DNA of 64,000 bases, taken from positions 241,497-305,496 of the forward strand of contig NZ_NEQV01000003.1 of assembly GCF_002799245.1 (NCBI RefSeq), in the 5' to 3' direction. The translations under genes and the position numbers were made by a program. Shown piece by piece: positions 8,896-15,897 of the stretch. How positions within the stretch are numbered: the first letter of the stretch is position 1; each line of letters opens with the position of its first letter. The DNA is from Stenotrophomonas maltophilia (GTDB lineage Bacteria; Pseudomonadota; Gammaproteobacteria; Xanthomonadales; Xanthomonadaceae). Under the pieces are notes generated by a model. That model made no database searches. It was not told the DNA's origin and worked only from the letters and a program-made list of their open reading frames with translations.

Positions 8896-9699
8896 TCAGT
8901 CCCAGGCCGGAGCCAGGCCCGGCGGATCGACTTCGCGGCCGTTGCGGTCAAGCGCGGCGATCGCGGCCATGTCATCGGCATCCAGGTGCAGGTCCTGGGC
9001 GAGCAGGTTGCTGGCCAGGTTCTCGCGCTTGGTCGAAGACGGGATGACCGAGTAGCCCCGCTGCAGCGCCCACGCCAGCGCGACCTGGGCCACGGTGGCC
9101 TGGTGCTTGCCGGCAATGGCGACCAGCACCGGATCCTTCAGTACCTTGCCGTAGGCCAGGGTCATGTAGGAAGTTACGGTGATGCCCTGGTCGTGCAGGA
9201 AGGCGGTCAGCGCCGGGTTCTGCAGGTACGGGCTCAGTTCGATCTGGTTGGTGGCGATCTCGCCGGCGCCGACCACCTCGATGGCCTGCCGGGTCAGCTC
9301 GATGTTGAAGTTGGATACACCGATCTGGCGGGTCAGGCCCAGCCGCTTGGCCTCGGCCAGCGCGGTCATGTACTCGCGCAGCTCAACGCCATTGCCCGGC
9401 GCCGGCCAGTGGATCAGCAGCAGGTCCACGTAGTCGGTGCGCAGCTTGGCCAGGCTGTCGCGCAGGCTTGGGACCAGCTTGTCGGCGGCGTAGTTGTCCA
9501 CCCAGATCTTGGTGGTCAGGAACAGTTGGTCGCGCGGTACGCCGGATTCGGCGATGGCCTGGCCGACCTCGGCTTCGTTGCCGTAGATCTGCGCGGTATC
9601 GATCGCACGGTAGCCGAGCTCGAGGGCGTTGCGCACCGAGTCGATGACGGTCTGGCCGGTCAGGCGGAAGGTGCCGACGCCAAAGGAAGGAACGCTCAT
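8896..9699 (-). CDS. dkgB: Aldo/keto reductase, 2,5-diketo-D-gluconate reductase B type
   Basis: 267 residues, the DkgB length. NADPH-dependent carbonyl reductase (methylglyoxal and 2,5-diketogluconate are known DkgB substrates). The catalytic tetrad is visible: Asp34 in RAIDTAQ, Tyr39 in AQIYGNE, Lys in LTTKIWV (about 64) and His in LLIHWPAP (about 97). The C-terminal cofactor segment [16 protein letters not shown] is present. A LysR gene is divergent from it, the same arrangement as dkgB-yafC in enterobacteria, so that regulator probably controls this operon. Confidence 0.9.
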   Translation of the reverse strand: MSVPSFGVGTFRLTGQTVIDSVRNALELGYRAIDTAQIYGNEAEVGQAIAESGVPRDQLFLTTKIWVDNYAADKLVPSLRDSLAKLRTDYVDLLLIHWPAPGNGVELREYMTALAEAKRLGLTRQIGVSNFNIELTRQAIEVVGAGEIATNQIELSPYLQNPALTAFLHDQGITVTSYMTLAYGKVLKDPVLVAIAGKHQATVAQVALAWALQRGYSVIPSSTKRENLASNLLAQDLHLDADDMAAIAALDRNGREVDPPGLAPAWD

Positions 9700-9817
9700 G
9701 GGGGACTCCAGGGACTTCGTGGGGAGCCGGTGGGCTCGGGACAGGGCGAAGTGTGGATGCTTTACATTTGCCGATTAAGCCGTGTATACGGGAAATGCTT
9801 TTGCGCCGAGGTAAAAA

Positions 9818-10720
9818 ATGAAAACCACCCTGGATGAGCTGAAAGCCTTCGTGGCGGTGGTCGACAGCGGCTCGATCACCGCAGCGGCCGAAGAGCTGGA
9901 GCTGACCATCTCGGCCACCAGCCGTACCCTGGCGCGGCTGGAAGACAAGCTGCAGACCACCCTTCTGCGCCGCACGACGCGACGTCTGGAGCTGACCGAG
10001 GAAGGCGCTGCGTTCCTGGAGTACGCGCGCACGATCCTGGCCACCGTCGACGAGGCCGAGGAACAGATGGCAGCCCGCAGGCTGCAACCGGTCGGGCGGC
10101 TGCGCGTGGACGCTGCCACGCCGTTCATGCTGCACGTGATCGTGCCGTTGCTGGAGGGTTTCCGCGAGCGTTACCCGCAGGTGGAGCTGGAGCTGAACTC
10201 CAACGAGGGCATCACCGACCTGATCGAGAAGCGCACCGACGTGGCGTTCCGCATCGGCGTGCTGCGCGATTCCACCCTGCATGCGCGACCGATCGGCCAC
10301 AGTCGCATCCGCGTGGTGGCCAGTCCCGAGTACCTGCGCCGGCACGGCACGCCCACGCGCGTGGAGCAGCTGCGCGAGCATGACCTGCTGGGTTTCACGC
10401 AGCCCAGTTCGTTGAACGAATGGCCGCTGCACGATGCCGATGGTGGGCCTTTCGTGATCACGCCGGCGATCGCTTCGTCCAGTGGCGAGACGCTGCGGCA
10501 GATGGCGGTTGCCGGGCTGGGCATCGCCTGCCTGTCCGACTTCCTGACCCGCCAGGACCGGCGTGATGGCCGCCTGGTGCAGCTGTTCGCCAGGCAGACC
10601 CAGGAAATGCGGCAGCCGATCAACGCGGTGTACTACCGCAACACCGCGCTGGCCGCGCGCATCACCTGTTTCGTCGACCACGTGACGCAGACGCTGGGGC
10701 AGCGCCCGTTCGACGAATAG
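9818..10720 (+). CDS. LysR-family transcriptional regulator (YafC-like)
   Basis: 300 residues. The N-terminal winged helix-turn-helix (residues 1-60) reads MKTTLDELKAFVAVVDSGSI ... SATSRTLARLEDKLQTTLLRRTTRRLELTEEG. The effector domain from about residue 90 belongs to the YafC/CrgA-like group (VGRLRVDAATPFMLHVIVP). It is divergent from dkgB with a 118-base AT-richer gap (9700-9817) that should contain both promoters and its operator. Probable role is control of the dkgB-LLM operon; the inducer is unknown. Confidence 0.9.
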   Translation: MKTTLDELKAFVAVVDSGSITAAAEELELTISATSRTLARLEDKLQTTLLRRTTRRLELTEEGAAFLEYARTILATVDEAEEQMAARRLQPVGRLRVDAATPFMLHVIVPLLEGFRERYPQVELELNSNEGITDLIEKRTDVAFRIGVLRDSTLHARPIGHSRIRVVASPEYLRRHGTPTRVEQLREHDLLGFTQPSSLNEWPLHDADGGPFVITPAIASSSGETLRQMAVAGLGIACLSDFLTRQDRRDGRLVQLFARQTQEMRQPINAVYYRNTALAARITCFVDHVTQTLGQRPFDE

Positions 10721-10726
10721 AGATGG

Positions 10727-10788
10727 GTAGAGCCGGCCGCTGGCCGGCTGCCGGATCCTCGCAGCTGCCGGCCAGCGGCTGGCTCTAC
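10727..10788. repeat. Paired inverted GTAG repeats
   Basis: GTAGAGCCGGCCGCTGGCC faces its inverted partner ending GGCTGGCTCTAC, with a spacer of about 16 bases. It lies between the LysR stop and the MerC-domain gene. Confidence 0.8.
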
Positions 10789-10811
10789 CATTGGCTGCGT
10801 TGAATGTTCCA

Positions 10812-10868
10812 GTAGATCCACGCCATGCGTGGATGGCGTTTTCCGGCCGGACAACGGCCGGCGCTACC
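10812..10868. repeat. Mixed GTAG repeat pair overlapping the merC-like stop
   Basis: The left unit GTAGATCCACGCC/GCGTGGAT is of one stem family. The right unit, CCGGCCGGACAACGGCCGG then CGCTACC, is of another. On the minus strand the right unit begins GGTAG, and that TAG is the stop codon of the MerC-domain gene. Confidence 0.75.
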
Positions 10869-11340
10869 GGCGGTTGCGCAGCGCGCGCCGGTTGCCGATG
10901 TGAGCGCACGCCAGCAGCACACCACCACTGGCCGTCGCCACACCATGCCAGAGCAGCGACTCCTTCAGCGGCAGGTACAGCGAGCCCGACAGCAGCAGGA
11001 TGGCGCCGACGCACGCCAGCCGTACAGGCCGCCAGCGGCCGTGCCGGTGCAGTCCTGCGCTGGTACTGGCCACCGCCAGCGACGAGGCCAGCAGCGCGAA
11101 CAGCCATTCCCAGCGCGACATCAGCAGCAGCAGCGTCATCGCGCCATGGCCGGGGTGCTGGAAGGAACGCAGCGCCATCATCGCCGCCGGCACGAAGGCC
11201 AGCAGCAGGGGCAGGGCGATGCAGTGGGCGGCGCAGGCCAGGGACAACCAGGCCCCGGCAAGATCGATGTGGGGGTGCCAGCGTGCCGAAGTTGGCGGCT
11301 GGGCCAGGGCCCTTGCGGGCGTCTTGGGGATGTGGTTCAT
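10864..11340 (-). CDS. MerC-domain inner-membrane protein
   Basis: 158 residues with four hydrophobic segments. The first carries the MerC-type pair in WLSLACAAHCIALPLLLAF (Cys-Ala-Ala-His-Cys), which in MerC binds and moves soft metals. It ends RNRR, with its TAG inside a palindromic repeat. It is divergent from the zinc-type operon starting at 11372, and a Zur-like palindrome fills the 31-base gap. The ATG lies 2 bases from that palindrome with no Shine-Dalgarno sequence, so the mRNA may be leaderless or the true start may be further in. Probable role is metal uptake under zinc limitation; this is inference from context. Confidence 0.8.
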   Translation of the reverse strand: MNHIPKTPARALAQPPTSARWHPHIDLAGAWLSLACAAHCIALPLLLAFVPAAMMALRSFQHPGHGAMTLLLLMSRWEWLFALLASSLAVASTSAGLHRHGRWRPVRLACVGAILLLSGSLYLPLKESLLWHGVATASGGVLLACAHIGNRRALRNRR

Positions 11341-11342
11341 AA

Positions 11343-11357
11343 TGTTACATAGTAACA
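11343..11357. promoter_or_regulatory. Zur-like operator between merC-like gene and zrg operon
   Basis: Perfect palindrome TGTTAC-ATA-GTAACA, close to the gammaproteobacterial Zur core TGTTATA-N-TATAACA. It sits between two divergent genes whose families are linked to zinc limitation and would block both promoters. Direct observation is the palindrome; assignment to Zur is inference. Confidence 0.6.
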
Positions 11358-11371
11358 ATTGGAGCCTCCCC

Positions 11372-11905
11372 ATGAAGCGTTCTGCTGCTCTTTTCCTGCT
11401 GCTGGCTGCCAGCGCCGCGCAGGCCCATGACGTCCGCCAGTCGGGTGCGCACGTGCACGGCCAGGCCACCGTCGATCTTGCGCTTGACCAGCAGACGCTG
11501 GAATTCGCCCTGCAGGCCCCCGGCATCGGCATCCTTGATTTCGAGCGGCCACCGGCCAGTGCAGTCGAGCAGGCCGCGCTGGCGCGTGCGATCGCGCTGC
11601 TGAAGGGCGGCGGATGGGTCACTCTGCCCACCGCCGCGGGCTGCCGCCTTTCCGGCAACGACGCGAAGGCCGAGGGCTTCGATGCGACGGCTGCCGCGCC
11701 GCCGCCAGGGCAGCACCGGCATGCGGGTTTCAGCGCAACGCTGCAGTACCACTGCGCCAGGCCTGCCGAGCTGCGTGCCATCGTCGTGCGCCTGCCCGCA
11801 CTGTTCCCGGGCCTGCACGAGGTGATCGTCAACAGCGCCACCGCCCATGGCCAGAACCGCAGCGTGCTGACTGCAGACAACCTGCGCGTGGTGCTGGCAC
11901 CGTGA
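11372..11905 (+). CDS. zrgA: ZrgA-family zinc-uptake protein (DUF2796)
   Basis: 177 residues with a signal peptide ending AASAAQAHD. The mature N-terminus is His-rich, DVRQSGAHVHGQATVD, the hallmark of the DUF2796/ZrgA family, proposed periplasmic zinc-binding proteins. The middle holds an acidic/His stretch (GQHRHAGFSATLQYHC) and the C-terminus a HEVIVNSATAHGQNRSVLT segment. A GGAG ribosome-binding site lies 7 bases before the ATG, directly after the Zur-like palindrome. It is first in a tightly coupled operon with an ABC ATPase, a permease, two DUF3299 lipoproteins and one more protein, matching the Vibrio Zrg zinc-import system in content. Confidence 0.85.
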   Translation: MKRSAALFLLLAASAAQAHDVRQSGAHVHGQATVDLALDQQTLEFALQAPGIGILDFERPPASAVEQAALARAIALLKGGGWVTLPTAAGCRLSGNDAKAEGFDATAAAPPPGQHRHAGFSATLQYHCARPAELRAIVVRLPALFPGLHEVIVNSATAHGQNRSVLTADNLRVVLAP

Positions 11906-12597
11906 GCATGCGGCCGGTGATCACCCTGGAGGATGTGCAGTTTGGCTATGGCCGGCGCCTGGTGCTGGACGTGCCGCGGCTGTGGATCGAGCAGGGCAGC
12001 AGCGTGTTGCTGCGCGGGGTCAGTGGTGGTGGCAAGAGCACGCTGCTGGGTCTGCTGGCGGGTGTGTTGCTGCCCGGCAGGGGCCGCATCGAGGTCGCCG
12101 GCCACGCGCTGCAGGCGATGCGCGGTGCCGCGCGGGATCGTTTCCGCGCCGACCACCTGGGCGTGATCTTCCAGCAGTTCAACCTGCTGCCGTTTCTCAG
12201 CGTGCGCGACAACATCGCGCTGGGCCTGCGTTTCTCGCGCCTGCGCAGCGCGCGCATCAGCGGACCGCTGGATGCCGAGATCGCCCGCCTGCTGCAGGCC
12301 CTGCAGCTGGACCCGCAGCTGATGCAGCGGCGAGCGGGCACGCTCAGTGTCGGCCAGCAGCAGCGTGTGGCGGCGGCACGCGCCCTGATCGGCCGTCCGG
12401 CATTGCTGCTGGCCGATGAGCCGACCTCGGCCCTCGACCGCGACGCGGCCACCGCGTTCCTGCAGCTGATGTCCGCGCAGTGCCAGGCAGCCGGCACCAC
12501 GGTGCTGGTGGTCAGCCATGACGACAGCCTGCAGCCATTGTTCGATCGCACGATTGCCCTGTCGCAGATCAACCAGGCAGGTGCCGGCCATGCTTGA
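11902..12597 (+). CDS. ABC transporter ATP-binding protein of the zrg operon
   Basis: 231 residues, LolD/MacB-like ATPase. Walker A is RGVSGGGKST, the Q-loop VIFQQFNLLPFLS, the signature LSVGQQQR (an unusual V in place of the usual LSGGQ) and Walker B LLLADEPTSALD, followed by the His switch VVSHDD. The start is either GTG at 11902, overlapping the zrgA stop in GTGA, or ATG at 11908; I chose the overlap because the rest of the operon is coupled in the same way. It should power the permease encoded next. In Zrg systems this pair is thought to support zinc uptake. Confidence 0.88.
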   Translation: MSMRPVITLEDVQFGYGRRLVLDVPRLWIEQGSSVLLRGVSGGGKSTLLGLLAGVLLPGRGRIEVAGHALQAMRGAARDRFRADHLGVIFQQFNLLPFLSVRDNIALGLRFSRLRSARISGPLDAEIARLLQALQLDPQLMQRRAGTLSVGQQQRVAAARALIGRPALLLADEPTSALDRDAATAFLQLMSAQCQAAGTTVLVVSHDDSLQPLFDRTIALSQINQAGAGHA

Positions 12598-13843
12598 GCT
12601 TGCCTGGGCCAGCCTGCGCAGCCGTGCGTTGAGCGTGGGCCTGACCGTGCTGGTCATCACCCTCAGCGTGGTGCTGCTGCTGGGCGTCGAGCGCGTACGC
12701 ACGCAGGCGCACGAAGGCTTCGCCAGTACCGTGTCCGGTACCGACCTGATTGTCGGTGCGCGCTCGGGGCCGGTGAACCTGCTGCTGTACTCGGTGTTCC
12801 ATATCGGCGATCCGACCAACAACGTGTCCTGGCAGTCCTTCCAGGAACTCTCCGCGCTGCCGCAGGTGAAGTGGGCGGTGCCCCTGTCGCTGGGCGATTC
12901 CTGGCGCGGCTACCGCGTGGTCGGTACCAGTGGTGGCTACTTCGAGCACTATCGCTACGGCGCCGGGCATGCGCTCGCCTTCGCACGGGGCCGCCCCTTC
13001 GACGATCTGTATGACGTGGTGATCGGTGCCGAGGTGGCGCAGGCACAGAAGGTCGGTCTCGGTGACCAGATCGTGCTGGCGCACGGTACCGGCGCGGTCA
13101 CCCTGGCCACGCATGCCGACAAGCCGTTCCGTGTGTCCGGCATCCTGCAGCGCACCGGCACACCGGTTGATTCGTCCCTGCTGGTCTCGCTGGCGGCCAT
13201 CGAAGCGATCCACGTCGACTGGCGCTCGGGCGTGCAGCTGCGCAGCCAGGGCGTCAGCGCCGAGCAGGCGCGCCATCTCGATCTGACCCCGACCAGCATC
13301 ACCGCTTTCATGCTCGGCCTGAACTCGCGCATCGCCACGTTTTCAGTGCAGCGCAGGATCAACGAGTATCCGGACGAGGCGATGCTGGCGATCCTGCCCG
13401 GCGTCACGCTGCAGCAGCTGTGGCAGTCGCTGGGTACCGCCGAACGGGCCCTGCAGCTGATCAGCGCGATGGTGGTGGCGCTCGGCATGGTCTCGCTGGT
13501 GGCGCTGCTGGTCTCGACCCTGCAGGAGCGGCGGCGCGAGATGGCGATCCTGCGTGCCACCGGTGCGCGGCCGGGTTACATCGCCGGCCTGCTGGTGGTG
13601 GAAGCGGTGGCGACCAGTGCCGCGGCCTGCGTGCTGGCGTTGCTGCTGCTGGTGGCCAGCAGCATTGCCGGGCGCGGCTGGGCCCTGGCCAACTTTGGCC
13701 TGTCGATCACCCATGTCTGGCCGGATGGCCGCGAACTGGGATGGGTTGCGGGCGTGCTGGTAGTCAGTGCGGTGGCCGGGCTGGTGCCGGCACTGCTGGC
13801 CTACCGGCGCACGCTGGCCGATGGCCTGTCGCCGGGAGGCTGA
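12590..13843 (+). CDS. ABC transporter permease of the zrg operon (FtsX/MacB type)
   Basis: 417 residues. An N-terminal membrane helix (LSVGLTVLVITLSVVLLLGV) is followed by a large periplasmic domain of roughly 230 residues containing ARSGPVNLLLYSVFHIGDP. Three C-terminal helices make up the FtsX domain (MVSLVALLVSTLQERRREMAI as the coupling region). This one-plus-three topology marks mechanotransmitting, MacB-type permeases, not classical importers, so its role in metal uptake is probably indirect, perhaps extracting or placing a periplasmic or lipoprotein partner. It overlaps the ATPase gene by 8 bases. Confidence 0.88.
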   Translation: MLELAWASLRSRALSVGLTVLVITLSVVLLLGVERVRTQAHEGFASTVSGTDLIVGARSGPVNLLLYSVFHIGDPTNNVSWQSFQELSALPQVKWAVPLSLGDSWRGYRVVGTSGGYFEHYRYGAGHALAFARGRPFDDLYDVVIGAEVAQAQKVGLGDQIVLAHGTGAVTLATHADKPFRVSGILQRTGTPVDSSLLVSLAAIEAIHVDWRSGVQLRSQGVSAEQARHLDLTPTSITAFMLGLNSRIATFSVQRRINEYPDEAMLAILPGVTLQQLWQSLGTAERALQLISAMVVALGMVSLVALLVSTLQERRREMAILRATGARPGYIAGLLVVEAVATSAAACVLALLLLVASSIAGRGWALANFGLSITHVWPDGRELGWVAGVLVVSAVAGLVPALLAYRRTLADGLSPGG

Positions 13844-13845
13844 GC

Positions 13846-14400
13846 ATGCGCTGGATGCTGTTGCTGCCGATGGTGCTGGCCCTGGTGGTGGCCTGCGAGC
13901 GGCCGGTGGATAGCGGTGTGCAGGCGTTGCCGCCAACGCCGGTGCTCGACCGCGATGACCCCGCAGGCGCCTCAGAACAGGAACTGGACTGGCTGCAGAT
14001 GATGCCGAAGGACGAGCTGGCCGCGCTGGAGCGGGGCGAGGGCCCGGAGGTCGAGCACAACGGCAACCGGCGCATGCCACAGTTCGGCACGTTCCGTACG
14101 GTAGATGCGGTGCTGCAGCGGCCGGTGCGACTGCCGGGCTACGTGGTACCACTGGCCAACGCACAGGACGGGCGGCTGACCGAATTCCTGTTCGTGCCGT
14201 ACTACGGTGCCTGCATCCACGTGCCGCCACCGCCACCGAACCAGATCGTGCATGTGATCCTGCCGCGTCCGATCGAGATGCCGGACATGTACTCGCCGTT
14301 CTCCCTGGCCGGGACACTGCGCGCCGAGCGGCTGGATGATGATCTGGCCGGTTCCGCCTACACCATGCGCGATGCACAGCTGAGGCCCTATGAACCGTAG
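13846..14400 (+). CDS. DUF3299 lipoprotein (zrg operon, first copy)
   Basis: 184 residues. A lipoprotein signal ends LVLALVVAC, with Cys as the lipidated residue. The DUF3299 domain is marked by VRLPGYVVPLAN, FLFVPYYGACIHVPPPPPNQ and a C-terminal SLAGTLRAERLDDDLAGSAY segment. The C-I-H in the proline-rich motif is a plausible metal site. The start is 2 bases after the permease stop. It is the smaller of two tandem paralogues. Function is unknown beyond association with Zrg zinc systems. Confidence 0.82.
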   Translation: MRWMLLLPMVLALVVACERPVDSGVQALPPTPVLDRDDPAGASEQELDWLQMMPKDELAALERGEGPEVEHNGNRRMPQFGTFRTVDAVLQRPVRLPGYVVPLANAQDGRLTEFLFVPYYGACIHVPPPPPNQIVHVILPRPIEMPDMYSPFSLAGTLRAERLDDDLAGSAYTMRDAQLRPYEP

Positions 14401-15007
14401 CCCCCTGTTGCTGCTGGGATGCCTGTGGCTGGCGGGCTGTACGTCGCCGGGCGGCGACGCCGTGGTGGCCGCGCCAAGGGACACCCTGCCGCCCGTCATC
14501 ACGGACGATGCCCCCATCGACCGCTGGGATGCGTTGCGGCCCGACGAAGTCACCTATCAGCGGCCACCGCCGCAGATCGGCGTGTCACGCAATGGAATGG
14601 ATGGGGTCGGTGGTCTGATCGACGACACCGGTTCCGGTACTCCGCCGGGGCAGGAGATCGACCATTCCAGCCCGGACCGCGCCCGGCAGTTCGGTTCTTC
14701 GCGGGTGGTCGATGCCGTGGATGGCCGTGCTGTGGATCTGGATGGCTACGTGGTACCGCTGGGTACCAACGATGCCGGCCTGGTCGATGAGCTGCTGTTC
14801 GTGCCGTTCTATGGCGCGTGCATCCATGTGCCGCCACCGCCACCGAACCAGATCATCCACGTGACCCTGGCAACGCCGATCGCGCTGGGCGACCTGTGGG
14901 ATCCTTACCGGCTTGCCGGCCGCCTGCGGGTGCAGCGCTTCGACGCGGATATCGCCAGCGCCTCCTACGATGCGGCGGCGGCAACGCTGACGGCGATCCA
15001 CAACTGA
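14390..15007 (+). CDS. DUF3299 lipoprotein (zrg operon, second copy)
   Basis: 205 residues, paralogous to the preceding gene, which it overlaps by 11 bases. Lipobox LWLAGC at residues 12-17. The shared core reads VDLDGYVVPLGT, LLFVPFYGACIHVPPPPPNQ and DLWDPYRLAGRLRVQRFDADIASASY. The N-terminal 80 residues are longer and differ from the first copy, including a Gly/Asp-rich stretch (MDGVGGLIDDTGSGTPPGQE). Two tandem copies suggest a heteromer or a division of labour within the envelope. Confidence 0.82.
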   Translation: MNRSPLLLLGCLWLAGCTSPGGDAVVAAPRDTLPPVITDDAPIDRWDALRPDEVTYQRPPPQIGVSRNGMDGVGGLIDDTGSGTPPGQEIDHSSPDRARQFGSSRVVDAVDGRAVDLDGYVVPLGTNDAGLVDELLFVPFYGACIHVPPPPPNQIIHVTLATPIALGDLWDPYRLAGRLRVQRFDADIASASYDAAAATLTAIHN

Positions 15008-15753
15008 TGCGTCGGCGCTGGATCACGGTTGCGGGCGTGCTGCTGGCGACGGTAGCGCTGTTGGTGTGGTGGCAGCGGCGGGCCGCACCCACCGCGCCGC
15101 CGGCGGTCGCATTTCCAGCGCCTTCTTCCGGTGCCGCCCAGCGCATCGAACAGCGCCTGGGCGACGATCACGCCTTTCGCAACGACGTGCTGTTCCTGCT
15201 CGCCGCAACGCTGCGCGACCGCTGCCAGCCGGCGCAGGCCGGGCTGCTGGCACGCATGGCCAATCGTGCCTCGCTGCCGGTGCTGGCGGCGGTGAGTGCA
15301 GTGACCCAGCAGGACCCGGCGCTGGACCGGCCGATCTACCAGTACATCCAGCATCGGGCCGATGCGACGCCGTGCGACCAGCCGCTGCAGATGCCGCTCG
15401 CGGCGGGTCGCAGCATGGCCGTGGACATCGAGCAGTACGCGCGCACGTTCCCGGACAGCTACTTCGACCCGCAGCGCAGCAGCGAACCGCGTGATTTCGG
15501 TGGGCTGTCGCTGCAGCAGCGCGCCGGCAATGCCTGCAACAGCGTGGTGTATTCGGTGTTGCCATTGGGCGGTACCGATTGGCGGTGCAGCAGCCTGCGC
15601 GCGAATGCCCGTGCGCGGGTGCGCGAACTGTGCGAGGACGAGCTGCGGCGCCAGCATGGGCGAACGGGCGGGGAGCTGGACATGGCCGTGGGGCAGGGCA
15701 TGCAGGAAGCGGTGGTATCGGCGATTGCAGCGCTGCCGGAGGGCTGTCGCTAG
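15007..15753 (+). CDS. Unknown membrane-anchored periplasmic protein, sixth gene of zrg operon
   Basis: 248 residues, family not recognised. The start overlaps the previous stop (TGATG), so it is translated with the operon. The N-terminus MRRRWITVAGVLLATVALLVWW is a membrane anchor or uncleaved signal. The rest is soluble and contains Cys residues at DRCQPA, TPCDQP, NACNSV, WRCSS, ELCEDE and EGCR. That is six, an even number consistent with three disulfides in an oxidising periplasm. Position suggests a role in zinc uptake or in folding or processing the Zrg proteins; no function can be read directly. Confidence 0.7.
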   Translation: MRRRWITVAGVLLATVALLVWWQRRAAPTAPPAVAFPAPSSGAAQRIEQRLGDDHAFRNDVLFLLAATLRDRCQPAQAGLLARMANRASLPVLAAVSAVTQQDPALDRPIYQYIQHRADATPCDQPLQMPLAAGRSMAVDIEQYARTFPDSYFDPQRSSEPRDFGGLSLQQRAGNACNSVVYSVLPLGGTDWRCSSLRANARARVRELCEDELRRQHGRTGGELDMAVGQGMQEAVVSAIAALPEGCR

Positions 15754-15783
15754 CGCCGGCGTGGATCGGCGTTACCCGAGCAT

Positions 15784-15803
15784 GGGCAACATGAACATTG
15801 CCC
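15784..15803. terminator. Weak hairpin after the zrg operon
   Basis: GGGCAA-N8-TTGCCC, 31 bases after the last stop. There is no T-run, so it is at most a weak terminator. Confidence 0.25.
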
Positions 15804-15832
15804 GGGGTGGAACCTGAACCGGCCCGATGGCG

Positions 15833-15868
15833 GGCATAACTATACAGGACATCCTGTATAGTTATGCC
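15833..15868. promoter_or_regulatory. 36-bp perfect palindrome upstream of the MFS exporter (TetR operator candidate)
   Basis: Two 17-base arms, GGCATAACTATACAGGA and its exact complement, are separated by CA. It ends 29 bases before the exporter start, and promoter-like TATAGT/TATACA hexamers lie inside the arms. The TetR gene at 17435 is the natural binder. Confidence 0.65.
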
Positions 15869-15897
15869 TGTATTCCACCCTTTCACCAGGTTCTCCC

